Shown: positions 44,681 through 53,242 of the stretch, one piece after another
How positions within the stretch are numbered: position 1 is the first letter of the stretch
Layout: every line of letters starts with the position of its first letter
DNA from: Bacteroidota bacterium
GTDB taxonomy: Bacteria > Bacteroidota > Bacteroidia > Flavobacteriales > Flavobacteriaceae
DNA: 64,000 nt
Reading direction: 5' to 3'
NCBI GenBank assembly: GCA_023446155.1
Contig: JAEXIT010000020.1
Location: 1 to 64,000, forward strand
The notes under the pieces: model-generated
Told to the model about the DNA's origin: nothing
Database searches by the model: none
Seen by the model: the letters and a program-made list of their open reading frames with translations, nothing else
Program-made: the position numbers and the translations under genes

Positions 44681-45966
44681 GGTTTATTTTTAATAGTAGT
44701 ACATTCTTCTTTTAGTTTTTTTATCTCTTCGTTTAAAGAAATGGTATACAAGGTAAGCTCTTCTATTTTCTGCATCAAAATCATATTCATTTGATGCGCT
44801 GTATAGCCATTTTCTTTTATATTTTTTTCGGAAGGAACCTCTGGTAAATGTTTGTTTTGATCGATATAGTTTTTTACTTCTTCCAAAGGCATCAGTTTGT
44901 AATCGGATTTAAAAACATCATCACGCCATGTCTTAACATTAGCAAATGCAAAATCTTCCGAACAAACACCTGTTTCCACCCAAAGATTATAGTTAGATAA
45001 ATATTTCGAATTAAATTTAGATAATGATCCATCAGCCGCTAACTCTGCTTTTGGACCGATATAAGCCGCTCCAGCAACGGTCAAAGCAGCATTTTCAACC
45101 TGTTTATTCGTATTTAAAGACACTTGTGTTAGTTCAACAGCATTACAATCTAACACCACTTTATGACCGTTAAAAAGAAGTGTATCATTCCCATCACCAA
45201 TCGTTATTTTATTTCCTGTTTTTGACTCTAAAAACATTCCTTCTTCATCACCGTTACTGATTAATTTTGTATCGGAGCCACTAACATGAATACGAAAGTT
45301 ATCCCATGTATTGTCATATTTCGGAAATAAAGATTGTACCAAAAAATCCCCTCGAACATGAAGGGCCGAATTCGGATTTGAAGTTCCTATTCCAACATTT
45401 CCATTTTTTTGAATCCGCATTAATTCCTTTCCATATGAACCTGGATTAGCCGTAATATCCGCACCTTCGGAACTCAAAAAACGAAATCCTTCCGAATAGG
45501 AATAAGTTGACGAATTTAATGGAGACTTAGGGTTAATTGAAAAATTTAAAAAATTATTTTTCCCATAAAATATAGAAGATCGGGCATCGCCAGCAGTCAA
45601 GAAAAGAAACGGAAAAATGCCCTCGGTTGTATAAGTTGCTCTTTGATCGTTGGCCGAAAGAGAAAACATAGCATTTTGGCCTGAAGTTGGTATTTCAAGC
45701 GATTTACTATAAATATTATTTTGCGAAATTTCTCTCAACTGCATCAATAATTGTCCAAAATTGTCACCTCCATGTTGCCACCATCTAAAACCTTCTCTAT
45801 TTGGAGAATTATTAGCATCATCAATAGTCCATGACCAACCCGGTTCATTCACCCAAATGTCGTATGATCCGCTGGACCTGGCATTAAATTGCGCCTTAGC
45901 ATTTGAAAACAGTAGTAACGCAAAAGCGATCACTAAAATCTTTAGTCTAATCTGTTGTTTTTTCAT
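44677..45966 (-). CDS. Secreted tail-fibre-like protein
   Basis: A 429-residue protein with a signal peptide (1-25, ending SNAKAQ). It contains the line GNVGIGTSNPNSALHVRGDF typical of tail-fibre or adhesin-type proteins in Bacteroidota, plus a C-terminal coiled-coil region QKIEELTLYTISLNEEIKKL that may trimerise. There is no T9SS sorting domain of the kind seen next door. It is translated just before the M43 protease gene (4-nt overlap), and the two are one operon; it may be a surface adhesin partner or target. It is not accompanied by phage genes. Confidence 0.8.
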   Translation of the reverse strand: MKKQQIRLKILVIAFALLLFSNAKAQFNARSSGSYDIWVNEPGWSWTIDDANNSPNREGFRWWQHGGDNFGQLLMQLREISQNNIYSKSLEIPTSGQNAMFSLSANDQRATYTTEGIFPFLFLTAGDARSSIFYGKNNFLNFSINPKSPLNSSTYSYSEGFRFLSSEGADITANPGSYGKELMRIQKNGNVGIGTSNPNSALHVRGDFLVQSLFPKYDNTWDNFRIHVSGSDTKLISNGDEEGMFLESKTGNKITIGDGNDTLLFNGHKVVLDCNAVELTQVSLNTNKQVENAALTVAGAAYIGPKAELAADGSLSKFNSKYLSNYNLWVETGVCSEDFAFANVKTWRDDVFKSDYKLMPLEEVKNYIDQNKHLPEVPSEKNIKENGYTAHQMNMILMQKIEELTLYTISLNEEIKKLKEECTTIKNKP

Positions 45967-46445
45967 TTTTATACTATTTTAATTTTATACGCTAAAAAAG
46001 TAATCGGAATTGAGCTTACCGATAACAACCAAATCGAACATTGTACAACAGTTATTTAATCCACCTATCACACAAATAAATACACACAGTATGATCCTGT
46101 ATAAAATCGATATTGATGTTCATCTGTTAAATCGACATAAAGGTAAAGGGATACAAAAACTACATTTTCATATCATCTGCCCGCTTTTCAGAATTATAAA
46201 TAACCACGGAGCCGGGAAAGTCATAAAAAGAGGGGGATTTAATGATGGCTAACTAAAAAGCACATTACTGCATTTTATTTTTCAAATCCTGAATATTATA
46301 AAATTAATAAAATGCAAAAGGAATAAAAAGGTAATGCAAGGACTACAATAAGACTTTTAGTAGTAGCCAATTTCGGTTTATTGAGCAGTTATAAAGTAAC
46401 GGTCGTCGATCGTATTTTATCTTTTGCTGACTGCCCTAAAAAGCA

Positions 46446-46475
46446 AAAGGGACTACCCATTCGGCAGTCCCTTTT
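46446..46475 (-). terminator. Second hairpin after the tRNA-Thr genes
   Basis: AAAAGGGACT and AGTCCCTTTTT, with additional pairs in between, form a strong hairpin downstream of the tRNA terminator on the minus strand. It may act as a backup terminator. Confidence 0.6.
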
Positions 46476-46498
46476 TGAACCTTTATAAAATAAAAAAA

Positions 46499-46515
46499 CC
46501 ACTTTCTTCAAGTGG
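46499..46515 (-). terminator. Terminator of the tRNA-Thr transcript
   Basis: CCACTT (46499-46504) and AAGTGG (46510-46515) with an A7 run at 46492-46498 (U7 on the minus strand), 19 nt past the second tRNA. Confidence 0.75.
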
Positions 46516-46533
46516 CTTAAAGATAGATGATTG

Positions 46534-46607
46534 AGCCGATGGAGGGACTCGAACCCACGACCTGCTGATTACAAATCAGCTGCTCTAGCCAGCTGAGCTA
46601 CACCGGC
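46534..46607 (-). tRNA. tRNA-Thr (anticodon TGT), copy 2
   Basis: Minus strand, 74 nt including the discriminator, CCA not encoded. The acceptor stem is GCCGGTG/CATCGGC, the anticodon arm GCTGA-TTTGTAA-TCAGC carries TGT, and the T arm contains GTTCGAGTC. It lies 85 nt downstream of an identical copy on the same strand. Confidence 0.95.
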
Positions 46608-46692
46608 GTCTCAAATCAGTTTTAAATACAGTTCTTAAAAAACAGGCTGTATTTTGTTTTTCAATAAAACCACAAATGTGGCAAAAAAATTG

Positions 46693-46766
46693 AGCCGATG
46701 GAGGGACTCGAACCCACGACCTGCTGATTACAAATCAGCTGCTCTAGCCAGCTGAGCTACACCGGC
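46693..46766 (-). tRNA. tRNA-Thr (anticodon TGT), copy 1
   Basis: The same 74-nt sequence as the copy at 46534-46607, with the same short flanks (GAGAC before the 5' end). The first tRNA in transcription order. Confidence 0.95.
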
Positions 46767-46845
46767 GTCTCAATTCGGTTGCAAATATAAGGCTGTTTTT
46801 GAAACTTCCAAATATTTTTTGAGCACTTTTTATTGATTTTTTAGA

Positions 46846-47112
46846 CTACAGCGCGTTAACTTTATCAACCAACTGATTTGCAGCCTCTTCTAATTCTTTA
46901 TTAATTTGCTTAAAATGCGCTTTTTTATTTTCAACATTTTTTTGGTTCACTTTAGTAACCAAATTATCGAATGTTGCGATCGCTTCCGTTACCAAAGCAT
47001 CTGAAGTTTCAGTCGGTTTTCCAGTGGTCGTCATCTCCCAAATGTAAACTGCTTCGATAATATCACCTAAAACGTAATTGATGTCTTTTTTTAAATTTCT
47101 AACGCTTGCCAT
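46846..47112 (-). CDS. Conserved small hypothetical protein
   Basis: An 88-residue cytoplasmic, helical protein starting at the ATG at 47112 (a longer frame upstream is ruled out by the neighbouring gene and lack of a plausible start). NYVLGDIIEAVYIWE is followed by ALVTEAIATFDNLVTKVN and a C-terminal HFKQINKELEEAANQLVDKV. It reads like a small conserved Bacteroidota protein; the function is unknown. A TAATTTTG -7 element lies at 47139-47146 on the minus strand. Confidence 0.8.
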   Translation of the reverse strand: MASVRNLKKDINYVLGDIIEAVYIWEMTTTGKPTETSDALVTEAIATFDNLVTKVNQKNVENKKAHFKQINKELEEAANQLVDKVNAL

Positions 47113-47138
47113 TTTTCTAATGTTTAAAATTTCGATGG

Positions 47139-47146
47139 CAAAATTA
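47139..47146 (-). promoter_or_regulatory. -7 element for the 88-residue protein gene
   Basis: CAAAATTA on the plus strand is TAATTTTG on the minus strand, an exact TAnnTTTG match 26 nt before the start. Confidence 0.5.
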
Positions 47147-47168
47147 CAACTATTCTTTTGATTACATA

Positions 47169-48149
47169 TTAAGAAATGAATATTTCTAACAATGAAGCGG
47201 ATCCACGAAGCTGGAAATCGGTTAGTACCGCCGGAATCAGCACTGTATCGCCTTTTTGAAAGGCAGTTTCCACTCCATTGGTTCGGATGGAAAAAGCACC
47301 TTCGGTACAAACCAGAACCGTAAAGGAATCGGCTGTTTTTTGAAGTGTCAGCTCTCCTTCCAACGGAATAAAACGAGTTGTAAAATACGGGCAGTCGATT
47401 ACCGGATTGGCCGTATTTACTATTTTGGAGTATTCCCGTTTAGCATCTGATACGGTATAATCGATTGCCTCCAGAGCCAGATCAATATGCAATTCCCGCG
47501 ACTTCCCATCGGCATCTACACGATCCCAGTCGTATACTCTATAAGTTATATCGGAAGTTTGCTGAATTTCGGCGATAACGATTCCGGCACCAATCGCATG
47601 AATGGTTCCTGTTTTCAGAAAAAAAACATCTCCGGGAGCTACTTTGACCTCTTTAAGTATTCTGGTGAGTGTTTTGTGTTCCAGATGGTGCAAATATTCT
47701 TCGGGTGAAGCCTCGTCTTCAAAGCCCACGATAATCCGCGAATCCGGATCGGCTTGCATCACATACCACATTTCAGTTTTTCCATACGAATTGTGACGGA
47801 TACGCGCCAGCTCATCATTGGGATGTAACTGAATCGACAAATCTTCTTTGGCATCCAAAAACTTAAACAACAACGGAAAAGCTGTTCCAAACCTGGAAAA
47901 AACCGCTTTTCCCAACAAAGCCTCCGGATCCATATCCAGAAGTTCTTCCAGGGTTTTTCCGGCCAGTTTTCCATTTCCGACAACACTAATATCACCGGGA
48001 ACAGTAGAGATTTCCCAACTTTCGCCTGTAGTTTGCGATTGGATGTCTTTATGAAGTAAGGACGATAATTTGGTACCTCCCCAAATTCTGTCTTTTAAAA
48101 TGGGGGTAAATAATAATGGATACCAATCTATTGCCATAAATCTATTCAT
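47169..48149 (-). CDS. manA: Mannose-6-phosphate isomerase, class I
   Basis: Interconverts mannose-6-phosphate and fructose-6-phosphate, feeding GDP-mannose for exopolysaccharide synthesis. The 326-residue protein has the metal site in SIQLHPNDELA (about 103-113), with Glu in KTEMWYVM and His in GTIHAIGAG, then IAEIQQTSDITYRVYDWDR. It is a typical short bacterial form. It starts at the ATG at 48149 (ATG at 48137 is an alternative). A TTG with a GCATTTTTG sequence upstream is a weak promoter match. The link to the WcaJ-type gene at 62518 is only metabolic. Confidence 0.94.
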   Translation of the reverse strand: MNRFMAIDWYPLLFTPILKDRIWGGTKLSSLLHKDIQSQTTGESWEISTVPGDISVVGNGKLAGKTLEELLDMDPEALLGKAVFSRFGTAFPLLFKFLDAKEDLSIQLHPNDELARIRHNSYGKTEMWYVMQADPDSRIIVGFEDEASPEEYLHHLEHKTLTRILKEVKVAPGDVFFLKTGTIHAIGAGIVIAEIQQTSDITYRVYDWDRVDADGKSRELHIDLALEAIDYTVSDAKREYSKIVNTANPVIDCPYFTTRFIPLEGELTLQKTADSFTVLVCTEGAFSIRTNGVETAFQKGDTVLIPAVLTDFQLRGSASLLEIFIS

Positions 48150-48222
48150 TCTATTAGATTAGCAAAAATGCAAAAAAGTTTTGTAATTCCCCAATACTAA
48201 TATTTATTAGTTGCGTTAAAAA

Positions 48223-48678
48223 TTATTCCATCGATCGGATTGCTTCCAGCGCTTTAGGCATGTGCTGACTTGCATTCATACTATTAAACACCAGGCGTAC
48301 AATCCCCGCGCGATCTACAATATACGTGACCCTTCCCGGTAACAATCCCAACAAATTCGTCGGAACCCCAAACAGTTTTCGAATTGCATTTCCTTTGTCG
48401 GCCAACAAAACAAACGGAAGCTTATACCGACTGGCAAACTTCGCATGAGAAGTGCTACTATCGCCGCTTATCCCGATTATTTCGGCTCCCAAATCAGAAA
48501 AATCTTCGTAACTATCCCGAAAAGCACAGGCTTCTTTGGTACAACCCGGCGTATCGTCTTTGGGATAAAAATAGATTACCAGTGGTTTTGTCCCCAAAAG
48601 GGAATGCATTGAAAAAACAACGCCATTAGCATCTGTCGCTTCAAACTCCGGAATACGGTCGCCTACTTTTACTCCCAT
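48223..48678 (-). CDS. bcp: Thioredoxin-dependent thiol peroxidase, Bcp/PrxQ type
   Basis: A 151-residue peroxiredoxin that reduces peroxides through thioredoxin. The peroxidatic cysteine lies in DDTPGCTKEACAFRD (Cys about 46, with a second Cys about 51, as in the atypical 2-Cys BCP class). The usual TYIVDRAGIVRLVF C-terminal segment is present. The gene begins 1 nt after queD, so it is the last gene of the idi-queD-bcp unit. Confidence 0.94.
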   Translation of the reverse strand: MGVKVGDRIPEFEATDANGVVFSMHSLLGTKPLVIYFYPKDDTPGCTKEACAFRDSYEDFSDLGAEIIGISGDSSTSHAKFASRYKLPFVLLADKGNAIRKLFGVPTNLLGLLPGRVTYIVDRAGIVRLVFNSMNASQHMPKALEAIRSME

Positions 48679-48679
48679 C

Positions 48680-49090
48680 TTATTTTCCTTTATAAGTTAC
48701 AAAATTTCGAGGTGTTTCATAGAGCACCACTTCCAGATCTTTATCGATTGCTATTTCTTTTCGAAGCTTATCCCATATTACTACCGCGATATGTTCGGCC
48801 GTAGGATTCAGGCTTTCAAATTCCGGCACATCAAGATTCAGGTTTTTATGATCCAACCGATCTTCCACTTCACGTTGAATAATAGCAGCCAATTCGCCAA
48901 GATCCATAACATATCCCGTTTCCGGATCGATTTCGCCGGTAACACTTACAATAAGTTCGTAGTTATGCCCGTGGTAATTGGGATTATTGCATTTTCCGAA
49001 AACAGCCTGATTTTTTTCGAAAGTCCAGTCTTTGCGATACAATCGGTGGGCAGCATTAAAATGGGCTTTACGGCTAACAGTTACTCTCAT
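48680..49090 (-). CDS. queD: 6-carboxytetrahydropterin synthase (QueD/PTPS family)
   Basis: A 136-residue T-fold enzyme of queuosine precursor synthesis (7,8-dihydroneopterin triphosphate to 6-carboxytetrahydropterin). Zinc ligands are H15 in AHFNAAH and H40, H42 in NYHGHNY; the catalytic C34 lies six residues before HGH; LDHKNLN and the Glu near the C-terminus complete the site. queC and queE are not in this window, so it could be QueD or a related PTPS. It sits between idi (6-nt gap) and bcp (1-nt gap). Confidence 0.9.
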   Translation of the reverse strand: MRVTVSRKAHFNAAHRLYRKDWTFEKNQAVFGKCNNPNYHGHNYELIVSVTGEIDPETGYVMDLGELAAIIQREVEDRLDHKNLNLDVPEFESLNPTAEHIAVVIWDKLRKEIAIDKDLEVVLYETPRNFVTYKGK

Positions 49091-49096
49091 GTTATT

Positions 49097-49624
49097 TTAA
49101 ACTTTATGTGCTTCCAGATAATGATAAAACTTATCGAAGATGATTTTAAACCAAACCGTATAAAGCTCCGGATGTAATTCCATATCCTCCTTAACCGCCT
49201 CAATGGTCATCCATTTCCAGCTTTCTACTTCGTCCGGATTAATTTGCGGCACCTCATTATAATATCCGATCATCACGTGATCCAGCTCGTGCTCGGTTAA
49301 TCCGTTATCAAAAGGTGCGATATAAATAAACGAGAAAAGTTCTTTTAACTCGGTTGTAAACCCCATTTCCTCCTGCAATCGACGTGATCCCGCCTCAATA
49401 TTACTTTCCCCTTCTCGTTGATGACTACAACAGGTATTGGTCCACAATAAGGGCGAATGGTATTTATGGTGTGCTCTTTGCTGTAACATGATTTCGTTTT
49501 TATCATTCAGCACAAAAACTGAAAAGGCACGGTGCAGCAACGCTTTTTCGTGCGCCTCCATCTTCGCCATTAATCCTATGGGTTCGTCTTTTTCGTTTAC
49601 TAATATTACTTTCTCTTCTGTCAT
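49097..49624 (-). CDS. idi: Isopentenyl-diphosphate delta-isomerase, type I
   Basis: A 175-residue Nudix-fold isomerase that converts IPP to DMAPP in isoprenoid synthesis. The catalytic Cys is in WTNTCCSHQR (Cys65), and the Nudix-like GESNIEAGSRRLQEEMGF contains the second acidic site. A TATTTTTG -7 element at 49642-49649 on the minus strand lies just before the ATG. It leads a short operon with queD and bcp. Confidence 0.93.
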   Translation of the reverse strand: MTEEKVILVNEKDEPIGLMAKMEAHEKALLHRAFSVFVLNDKNEIMLQQRAHHKYHSPLLWTNTCCSHQREGESNIEAGSRRLQEEMGFTTELKELFSFIYIAPFDNGLTEHELDHVMIGYYNEVPQINPDEVESWKWMTIEAVKEDMELHPELYTVWFKIIFDKFYHYLEAHKV

Positions 49625-49641
49625 AGCTACGGATTACCTGC

Positions 49642-49649
49642 CAAAAATA
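49642..49649 (-). promoter_or_regulatory. -7 element for the idi-queD-bcp operon
   Basis: CAAAAATA on the plus strand is TATTTTTG on the minus strand, an exact TAnnTTTG match 17 nt before the idi ATG. Confidence 0.55.
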
Positions 49650-49774
49650 CAAAAAAGAAACGGTTTATCCCGCTTTCAATCACTACTGCCGACATCAAAA
49701 AAACGACCTTATTTTCTGACAATCCAATTTGTATTTTTAGTACCTTCACCACACAACATCAAACTTAAAAACAA

Positions 49775-50257
49775 ATGAATATCCAAATCCGACCTTATCA
49801 GGATAGCGACAAACCGCAACTTACAGCGCTTTTAAAGCGAAACATCCCCGATTATTTTGCCCCTAGCGAGGAGGCCGATTTTGAGGAATATCTGGATCGG
49901 CATCTGGAATATTATTTTGTGGTGGAAGTTGATGGTATCGTATTGGGTTCCGGCGGATTTAACCTCACTGAAGATCGCAAAACGGCGAAGATATCCTGGG
50001 ATCTTTTTCATCCCGAAAGTCAGGGCAAAGGATTGGGATCGGCATTAACCCGATTTCGAATTCAACAAATCCAGTCGATCGATGGAATCGAGCTAATATC
50101 CGTACGAACCTCACAACTGGTTTATCCCTTTTATCAGAAGTTTGGTTTCGAAACCAAAGCCATTGTAAAAGATTACTGGGATGTCGGTTTTGACCTGGTT
50201 CAAATGGAACGCCCGTTACACCACCCCATTGATAAGTCCCAACAAGAATCTGAATAA
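49775..50257 (+). CDS. GNAT family N-acetyltransferase
   Basis: A 160-residue acetyltransferase. The acetyl-CoA loop HPESQGKGLGSAL (about 88-100) and the C-terminal YPFYQKFGFETKAIVKDYW are the family signatures. It starts at the ATG at 49775; it is not clearly paired with the peptidase gene 64 nt downstream. The substrate is unknown. Confidence 0.88.
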   Translation: MNIQIRPYQDSDKPQLTALLKRNIPDYFAPSEEADFEEYLDRHLEYYFVVEVDGIVLGSGGFNLTEDRKTAKISWDLFHPESQGKGLGSALTRFRIQQIQSIDGIELISVRTSQLVYPFYQKFGFETKAIVKDYWDVGFDLVQMERPLHHPIDKSQQESE

Positions 50258-50321
50258 AGCGTTAAAGCCTGTTATTCCCCATAGTAGTTATAGTATCTTT
50301 ACCGGTACTTAAAATTCGGTT

Positions 50322-51260
50322 ATGAGATCGTTATTTATTTTAGCACTTTTCGCAACATTATTTTCCGGTTGTCAGAAGAAAGAACAACACATTGCTCCGG
50401 AAGCAAAGACCTACCTGAACGAGGTGATCACCCTTCTGGAAACCAAATCGGTCAATCGGAAACATATCGACTGGACTAAATTCAGAGCCGATGTGCTGGC
50501 ACATGCCGGAAAAGCAGCAACTTTACAGGAAACCCACGCTTCGGTTGGCTATGCCCTGCAATTATTAAAAGACCGTCATAGTGCTTTTAATGCACCACAG
50601 CCGGAAGACATCCACAATGACACTATTCCGAAGCTACCTTCAGACATCATCCCAAAGAATATTGGTTACCTGCATTTGGGTAATTGCCCAAAAGATGAAG
50701 ATGAGATCGAAATGTACCGCCAACAGGTGATTCAGCAAATCATCGAACAAGACAAACAGCCTACAAAAGGCTGGATTATAGATTTAAGAGGAAATAACAG
50801 CGGAGCAATCAGTCCGATGCTGGCTGCAATTGCACCTATACTCGGCAATGGAACCATTGGTTATTTTATAAACGACACGAATGAAGAACCGTGGATTAGT
50901 GAAAACGGAAAAATATTTTACGGCAGTACACTTGTGGAGGACCTCCATGAGTTTTACAAAGTAAAGCACAGCAAACCTCCTGTTGCTATTTTAACCGATG
51001 CTAACACCCGTAATTCGGGCGAAGCGATTGCCGTTGCTTTTAAAGGACGACCAAAAACAAAAAGTTTCGGAACCAAAACCTATGGCGCTTCCTCCCTTAA
51101 CGAGACGTACATTCTTTCGGATGGTGCCACGATTTCGATCACGACAAGCTATTTTGCCGATCGCAACAAAACAGCTTACAAGCAAGCGATTACTCCCGAT
51201 CAGGAAACTTCACCCGACCAGGTCGTTCCGAAAGCCGTACAGTGGATTAAGAATCAGTAA
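50322..51260 (+). CDS. S41-type (C-terminal processing peptidase-like) lipoprotein
   Basis: A 312-residue lipoprotein (lipobox SGC, about residue 17). Segments NIGYLHLGNCP, GWIIDLRGNNSGAISPMLA and VAILTDANTRNSGEAIAVAFKG match the catalytic core of S41 peptidases; the nucleophile Ser lies in RNSGEA. FGTKTYGASSLNETYILSDG follows, and the Lys of the dyad is expected in KTYGAS. No PDZ domain is apparent. A TATCTTTA sequence at about 50293 is a one-mismatch -7. It may cleave envelope peptides. The next gene on the other strand stops 4 nt after it. Confidence 0.85.
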   Translation: MRSLFILALFATLFSGCQKKEQHIAPEAKTYLNEVITLLETKSVNRKHIDWTKFRADVLAHAGKAATLQETHASVGYALQLLKDRHSAFNAPQPEDIHNDTIPKLPSDIIPKNIGYLHLGNCPKDEDEIEMYRQQVIQQIIEQDKQPTKGWIIDLRGNNSGAISPMLAAIAPILGNGTIGYFINDTNEEPWISENGKIFYGSTLVEDLHEFYKVKHSKPPVAILTDANTRNSGEAIAVAFKGRPKTKSFGTKTYGASSLNETYILSDGATISITTSYFADRNKTAYKQAITPDQETSPDQVVPKAVQWIKNQ

Positions 51261-51263
51261 TAC

Positions 51264-52826
51264 TTATCGCGTTATACTTTCTGCTGCTTTTAGGGCGCAT
51301 TTTTCACCATCGATAGCAGCAGAAATAATTCCGCCGGCATATCCAGCGCCTTCACCACAAGGATAGAGTCCTTTGATTTGCAAATGCTCCAGACTTTCGT
51401 GATCGCGGGGAATACGAACCGGTGAAGACGTCCGACTTTCCGGTGCGTGTAAAATCGCCTCATTGGTCAGATAGCCTTTCATTGATTTTCCAAAATCGAC
51501 AAAACCTTCGCGCATAATCTGCGTTAAAAACCCCGGAAATACTTGCCCCAATTCTACGGAAGTCGTTCCCGGGACATAGGATGTTTTTGGAATGGATGTC
51601 GACACTTTATGTTGTGTAAAGTCCACCATACGTTGTGCCGGCACTTTTTGGGTTTCACCAGCCAAATGCCAGGCTTTCTGTTCGATTGCCTTTTGAAATT
51701 CCATTCCCGCCAGCGCACCGAATTTGGCAAACGGCTTAAAATCTTCCAGCTTTAATTCGACGACAATACCGGAATTTGCCGTTTCCTGATCCCTTTTCGA
51801 AGGCGACCATCCATTGGTGACCACTTCCCCCGGACTGGTAGCGCAAGGCGCGATAACACCACCCGGACACATACAAAAGGAGTACATTCCACGGCCATTT
51901 ACCTGCTTTACGATCGAATACGGAGCCGGCGGCAAAAACGCCCCTCTAAAATCGCAGGAATACTGGATACTGTCAATCAACGATTGCGGATGTTCCGCAC
52001 GAACACCCAACGCAAATGGCTTGGCTTCAATCAGTATTTTTTTCCGATCCAGTAATTCAAAAATATCACGAGCCGAATGCCCTGTCGCCAATATTACTTT
52101 TTGTGCCAATAATTGTTCTCCGGTATGAATTTCCACACCGTATACTTCATTATTTTTAACCAGTATATCCGTTACCCGGGTTTCAAACAACACCTTTCCT
52201 CCACATTCGATAATCTTTTCCCGGATATCCTGAATAATTTTCGGCAATTTATTAGTCCCGATATGCGGATGCGCTTCGACCAGGATATCTGGTGAGGCTC
52301 CATAGGCCACCAACAATTCGAGAATACGATTTACATCCCCTCTTTTTTTCGAACGGGTATACAATTTCCCATCGGAATAGGTTCCAGCGCCACCTTCTCC
52401 AAAGCAATAATTGGAATCTTCATCAACCACATGATCCCGATTGATCGCTTTTAAATCCCTGCGTCGACCGCGAACATCTTTTCCTCTTTCGATAAGAACC
52501 GGACACAAACCCAGTTCGATTAATTGCAAGGCGGCAAAAAGTCCCGCCGGACCTGCACCAATCACAATCACCTCCTGGGCATTGGTTACATTTTTATAAT
52601 CCGGCAAATCGATTTTGATTTCCGTAAATTTTTCATCCGTAAAATACACCGCTACTTTCAGGTTGATTTTTACCGAACGCTGGCGCGCATCGATAGAACG
52701 TTTCAGTATCGAAACATGTTGAATATCCGAAACATTGCTCTGCACTAACCTGGCAATATATTGCTGCAATAATTCCTGATCTGCGGCTACATCCGGAGCA
52801 ACCTGTATTTGTAATTCTCTTGGCAT
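51264..52826 (-). CDS. FAD-dependent oxidoreductase (NAD(P)/FAD-type)
   Basis: A 520-residue flavoprotein with a non-catalytic N-terminal region (1-85), the FAD loop VIGAGPAGLFAAL (about 88-100) and C-terminal YPCGEGAGYAGGII, the typical FAD-closing motif. The conserved GEGGAGTYSDGKLYTR makes it similar to the 'FAD-dependent dehydrogenase' class often annotated as NAD(FAD)-utilising dehydrogenase; the substrate is unknown. A TATTTTTG -7 element is at 52855-52862 on the minus strand. Confidence 0.88.
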   Translation of the reverse strand: MPRELQIQVAPDVAADQELLQQYIARLVQSNVSDIQHVSILKRSIDARQRSVKINLKVAVYFTDEKFTEIKIDLPDYKNVTNAQEVIVIGAGPAGLFAALQLIELGLCPVLIERGKDVRGRRRDLKAINRDHVVDEDSNYCFGEGGAGTYSDGKLYTRSKKRGDVNRILELLVAYGASPDILVEAHPHIGTNKLPKIIQDIREKIIECGGKVLFETRVTDILVKNNEVYGVEIHTGEQLLAQKVILATGHSARDIFELLDRKKILIEAKPFALGVRAEHPQSLIDSIQYSCDFRGAFLPPAPYSIVKQVNGRGMYSFCMCPGGVIAPCATSPGEVVTNGWSPSKRDQETANSGIVVELKLEDFKPFAKFGALAGMEFQKAIEQKAWHLAGETQKVPAQRMVDFTQHKVSTSIPKTSYVPGTTSVELGQVFPGFLTQIMREGFVDFGKSMKGYLTNEAILHAPESRTSSPVRIPRDHESLEHLQIKGLYPCGEGAGYAGGIISAAIDGEKCALKAAESITR

Positions 52827-52854
52827 TTTATGGATTTGATTTTAAATCAGATTG

Positions 52855-52862
52855 CAAAAATA
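52855..52862 (-). promoter_or_regulatory. -7 element for the FAD oxidoreductase gene
   Basis: CAAAAATA on the plus strand is TATTTTTG on the minus strand, an exact TAnnTTTG match 28 nt before the start codon. Confidence 0.5.
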
Positions 52863-52927
52863 GTGATTTGCGACAGAAATGATTCCACCCGATCCATTTT
52901 TCGGTTTTACAGCTGAATTATCCTTTG

Positions 52928-52935
52928 TAATTTTG
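52928..52935 (+). promoter_or_regulatory. -7 element for the 79-residue protein gene
   Basis: TAATTTTG matches TAnnTTTG exactly and lies 20 nt before the ATG at 52956. Confidence 0.5.
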
Positions 52936-52955
52936 TTGTTTAAATATAAGAAACA

Positions 52956-53195
52956 ATGTCCAGACAAATAAAACTGATTTGGGATTTTCGCGGACCAGCT
53001 TCGGCCAAAACCGCCGAACACCACGAGATTCATTTAAAAGAATATATCGCGATGGAAAAATTACCATTATCCATCACCGGATTTGAAATTTTTAATGAGA
53101 TGTATGCCATAGCCTATATGGTCGTAACCGACGAACATATGATCCCGGTTCGCGACGCACTCAAACCCCACCGCGGCGAATTGTATTCCAAATAA
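52956..53195 (+). CDS. Conserved small hypothetical protein
   Basis: A 79-residue cytoplasmic protein of unknown function, with KLIWDFRGPASAKTAEHHEI followed by EIFNEMYAIAYMVVTDEHMI. The His-rich AEHHEIHLKE segment may bind metal. It has its own promoter and a convergent terminator, so it is a real single-gene unit. It looks like a Bacteroidota-specific family. Confidence 0.8.
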   Translation: MSRQIKLIWDFRGPASAKTAEHHEIHLKEYIAMEKLPLSITGFEIFNEMYAIAYMVVTDEHMIPVRDALKPHRGELYSK

Positions 53196-53198
53196 AAA

Positions 53199-53237
53199 AA
53201 AACACCTGACAGGTTTTGGAAACCTGTCAGGTGTTTT
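53199..53237. terminator. Convergent terminator, member of the CACC[CT]GACAGG family
   Basis: An 18-bp stem (53199-53216 with 53220-53237) with core CACCTGACAGG/CCTGTCAGGTG and a 3-nt loop. It ends both the 79-residue gene and recQ. Compare the repeats at 227-300. Confidence 0.9.
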
Positions 53238-53242
53238 CTTTT

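Larger units (their letters stand above)
45967..46533. other. Intergenic region between the tail-fibre-like gene and the tRNA-Thr pair
   Basis: 567 nt with low coding potential. An 80-codon plus-strand frame at 46010-46252 is considered spurious. It contains two hairpins serving the tRNA transcript (46446-46475 and 46499-46515). The upstream region of the 45966 gene has TATAAAAT but no TAnnTTTG. Confidence 0.5.

Noticed and set aside
44677..45966. Prophage remnant
   Set aside because: The tail-fibre-like sequence is common in secreted Bacteroidota proteins, and no phage, integrase or terminase gene is present in the window.
46010..46252. An 80-codon plus-strand frame between the tail-fibre-like gene and the tRNA genes
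   Set aside because: His/Asn/Lys-rich chance frame in AT-rich DNA, with no promoter or neighbour that supports it.
46534..46766. Integration site of a mobile island at the tRNA-Thr genes
   Set aside because: No integrase and no partial tRNA copy as a second attachment site is seen; the neighbours are housekeeping genes.
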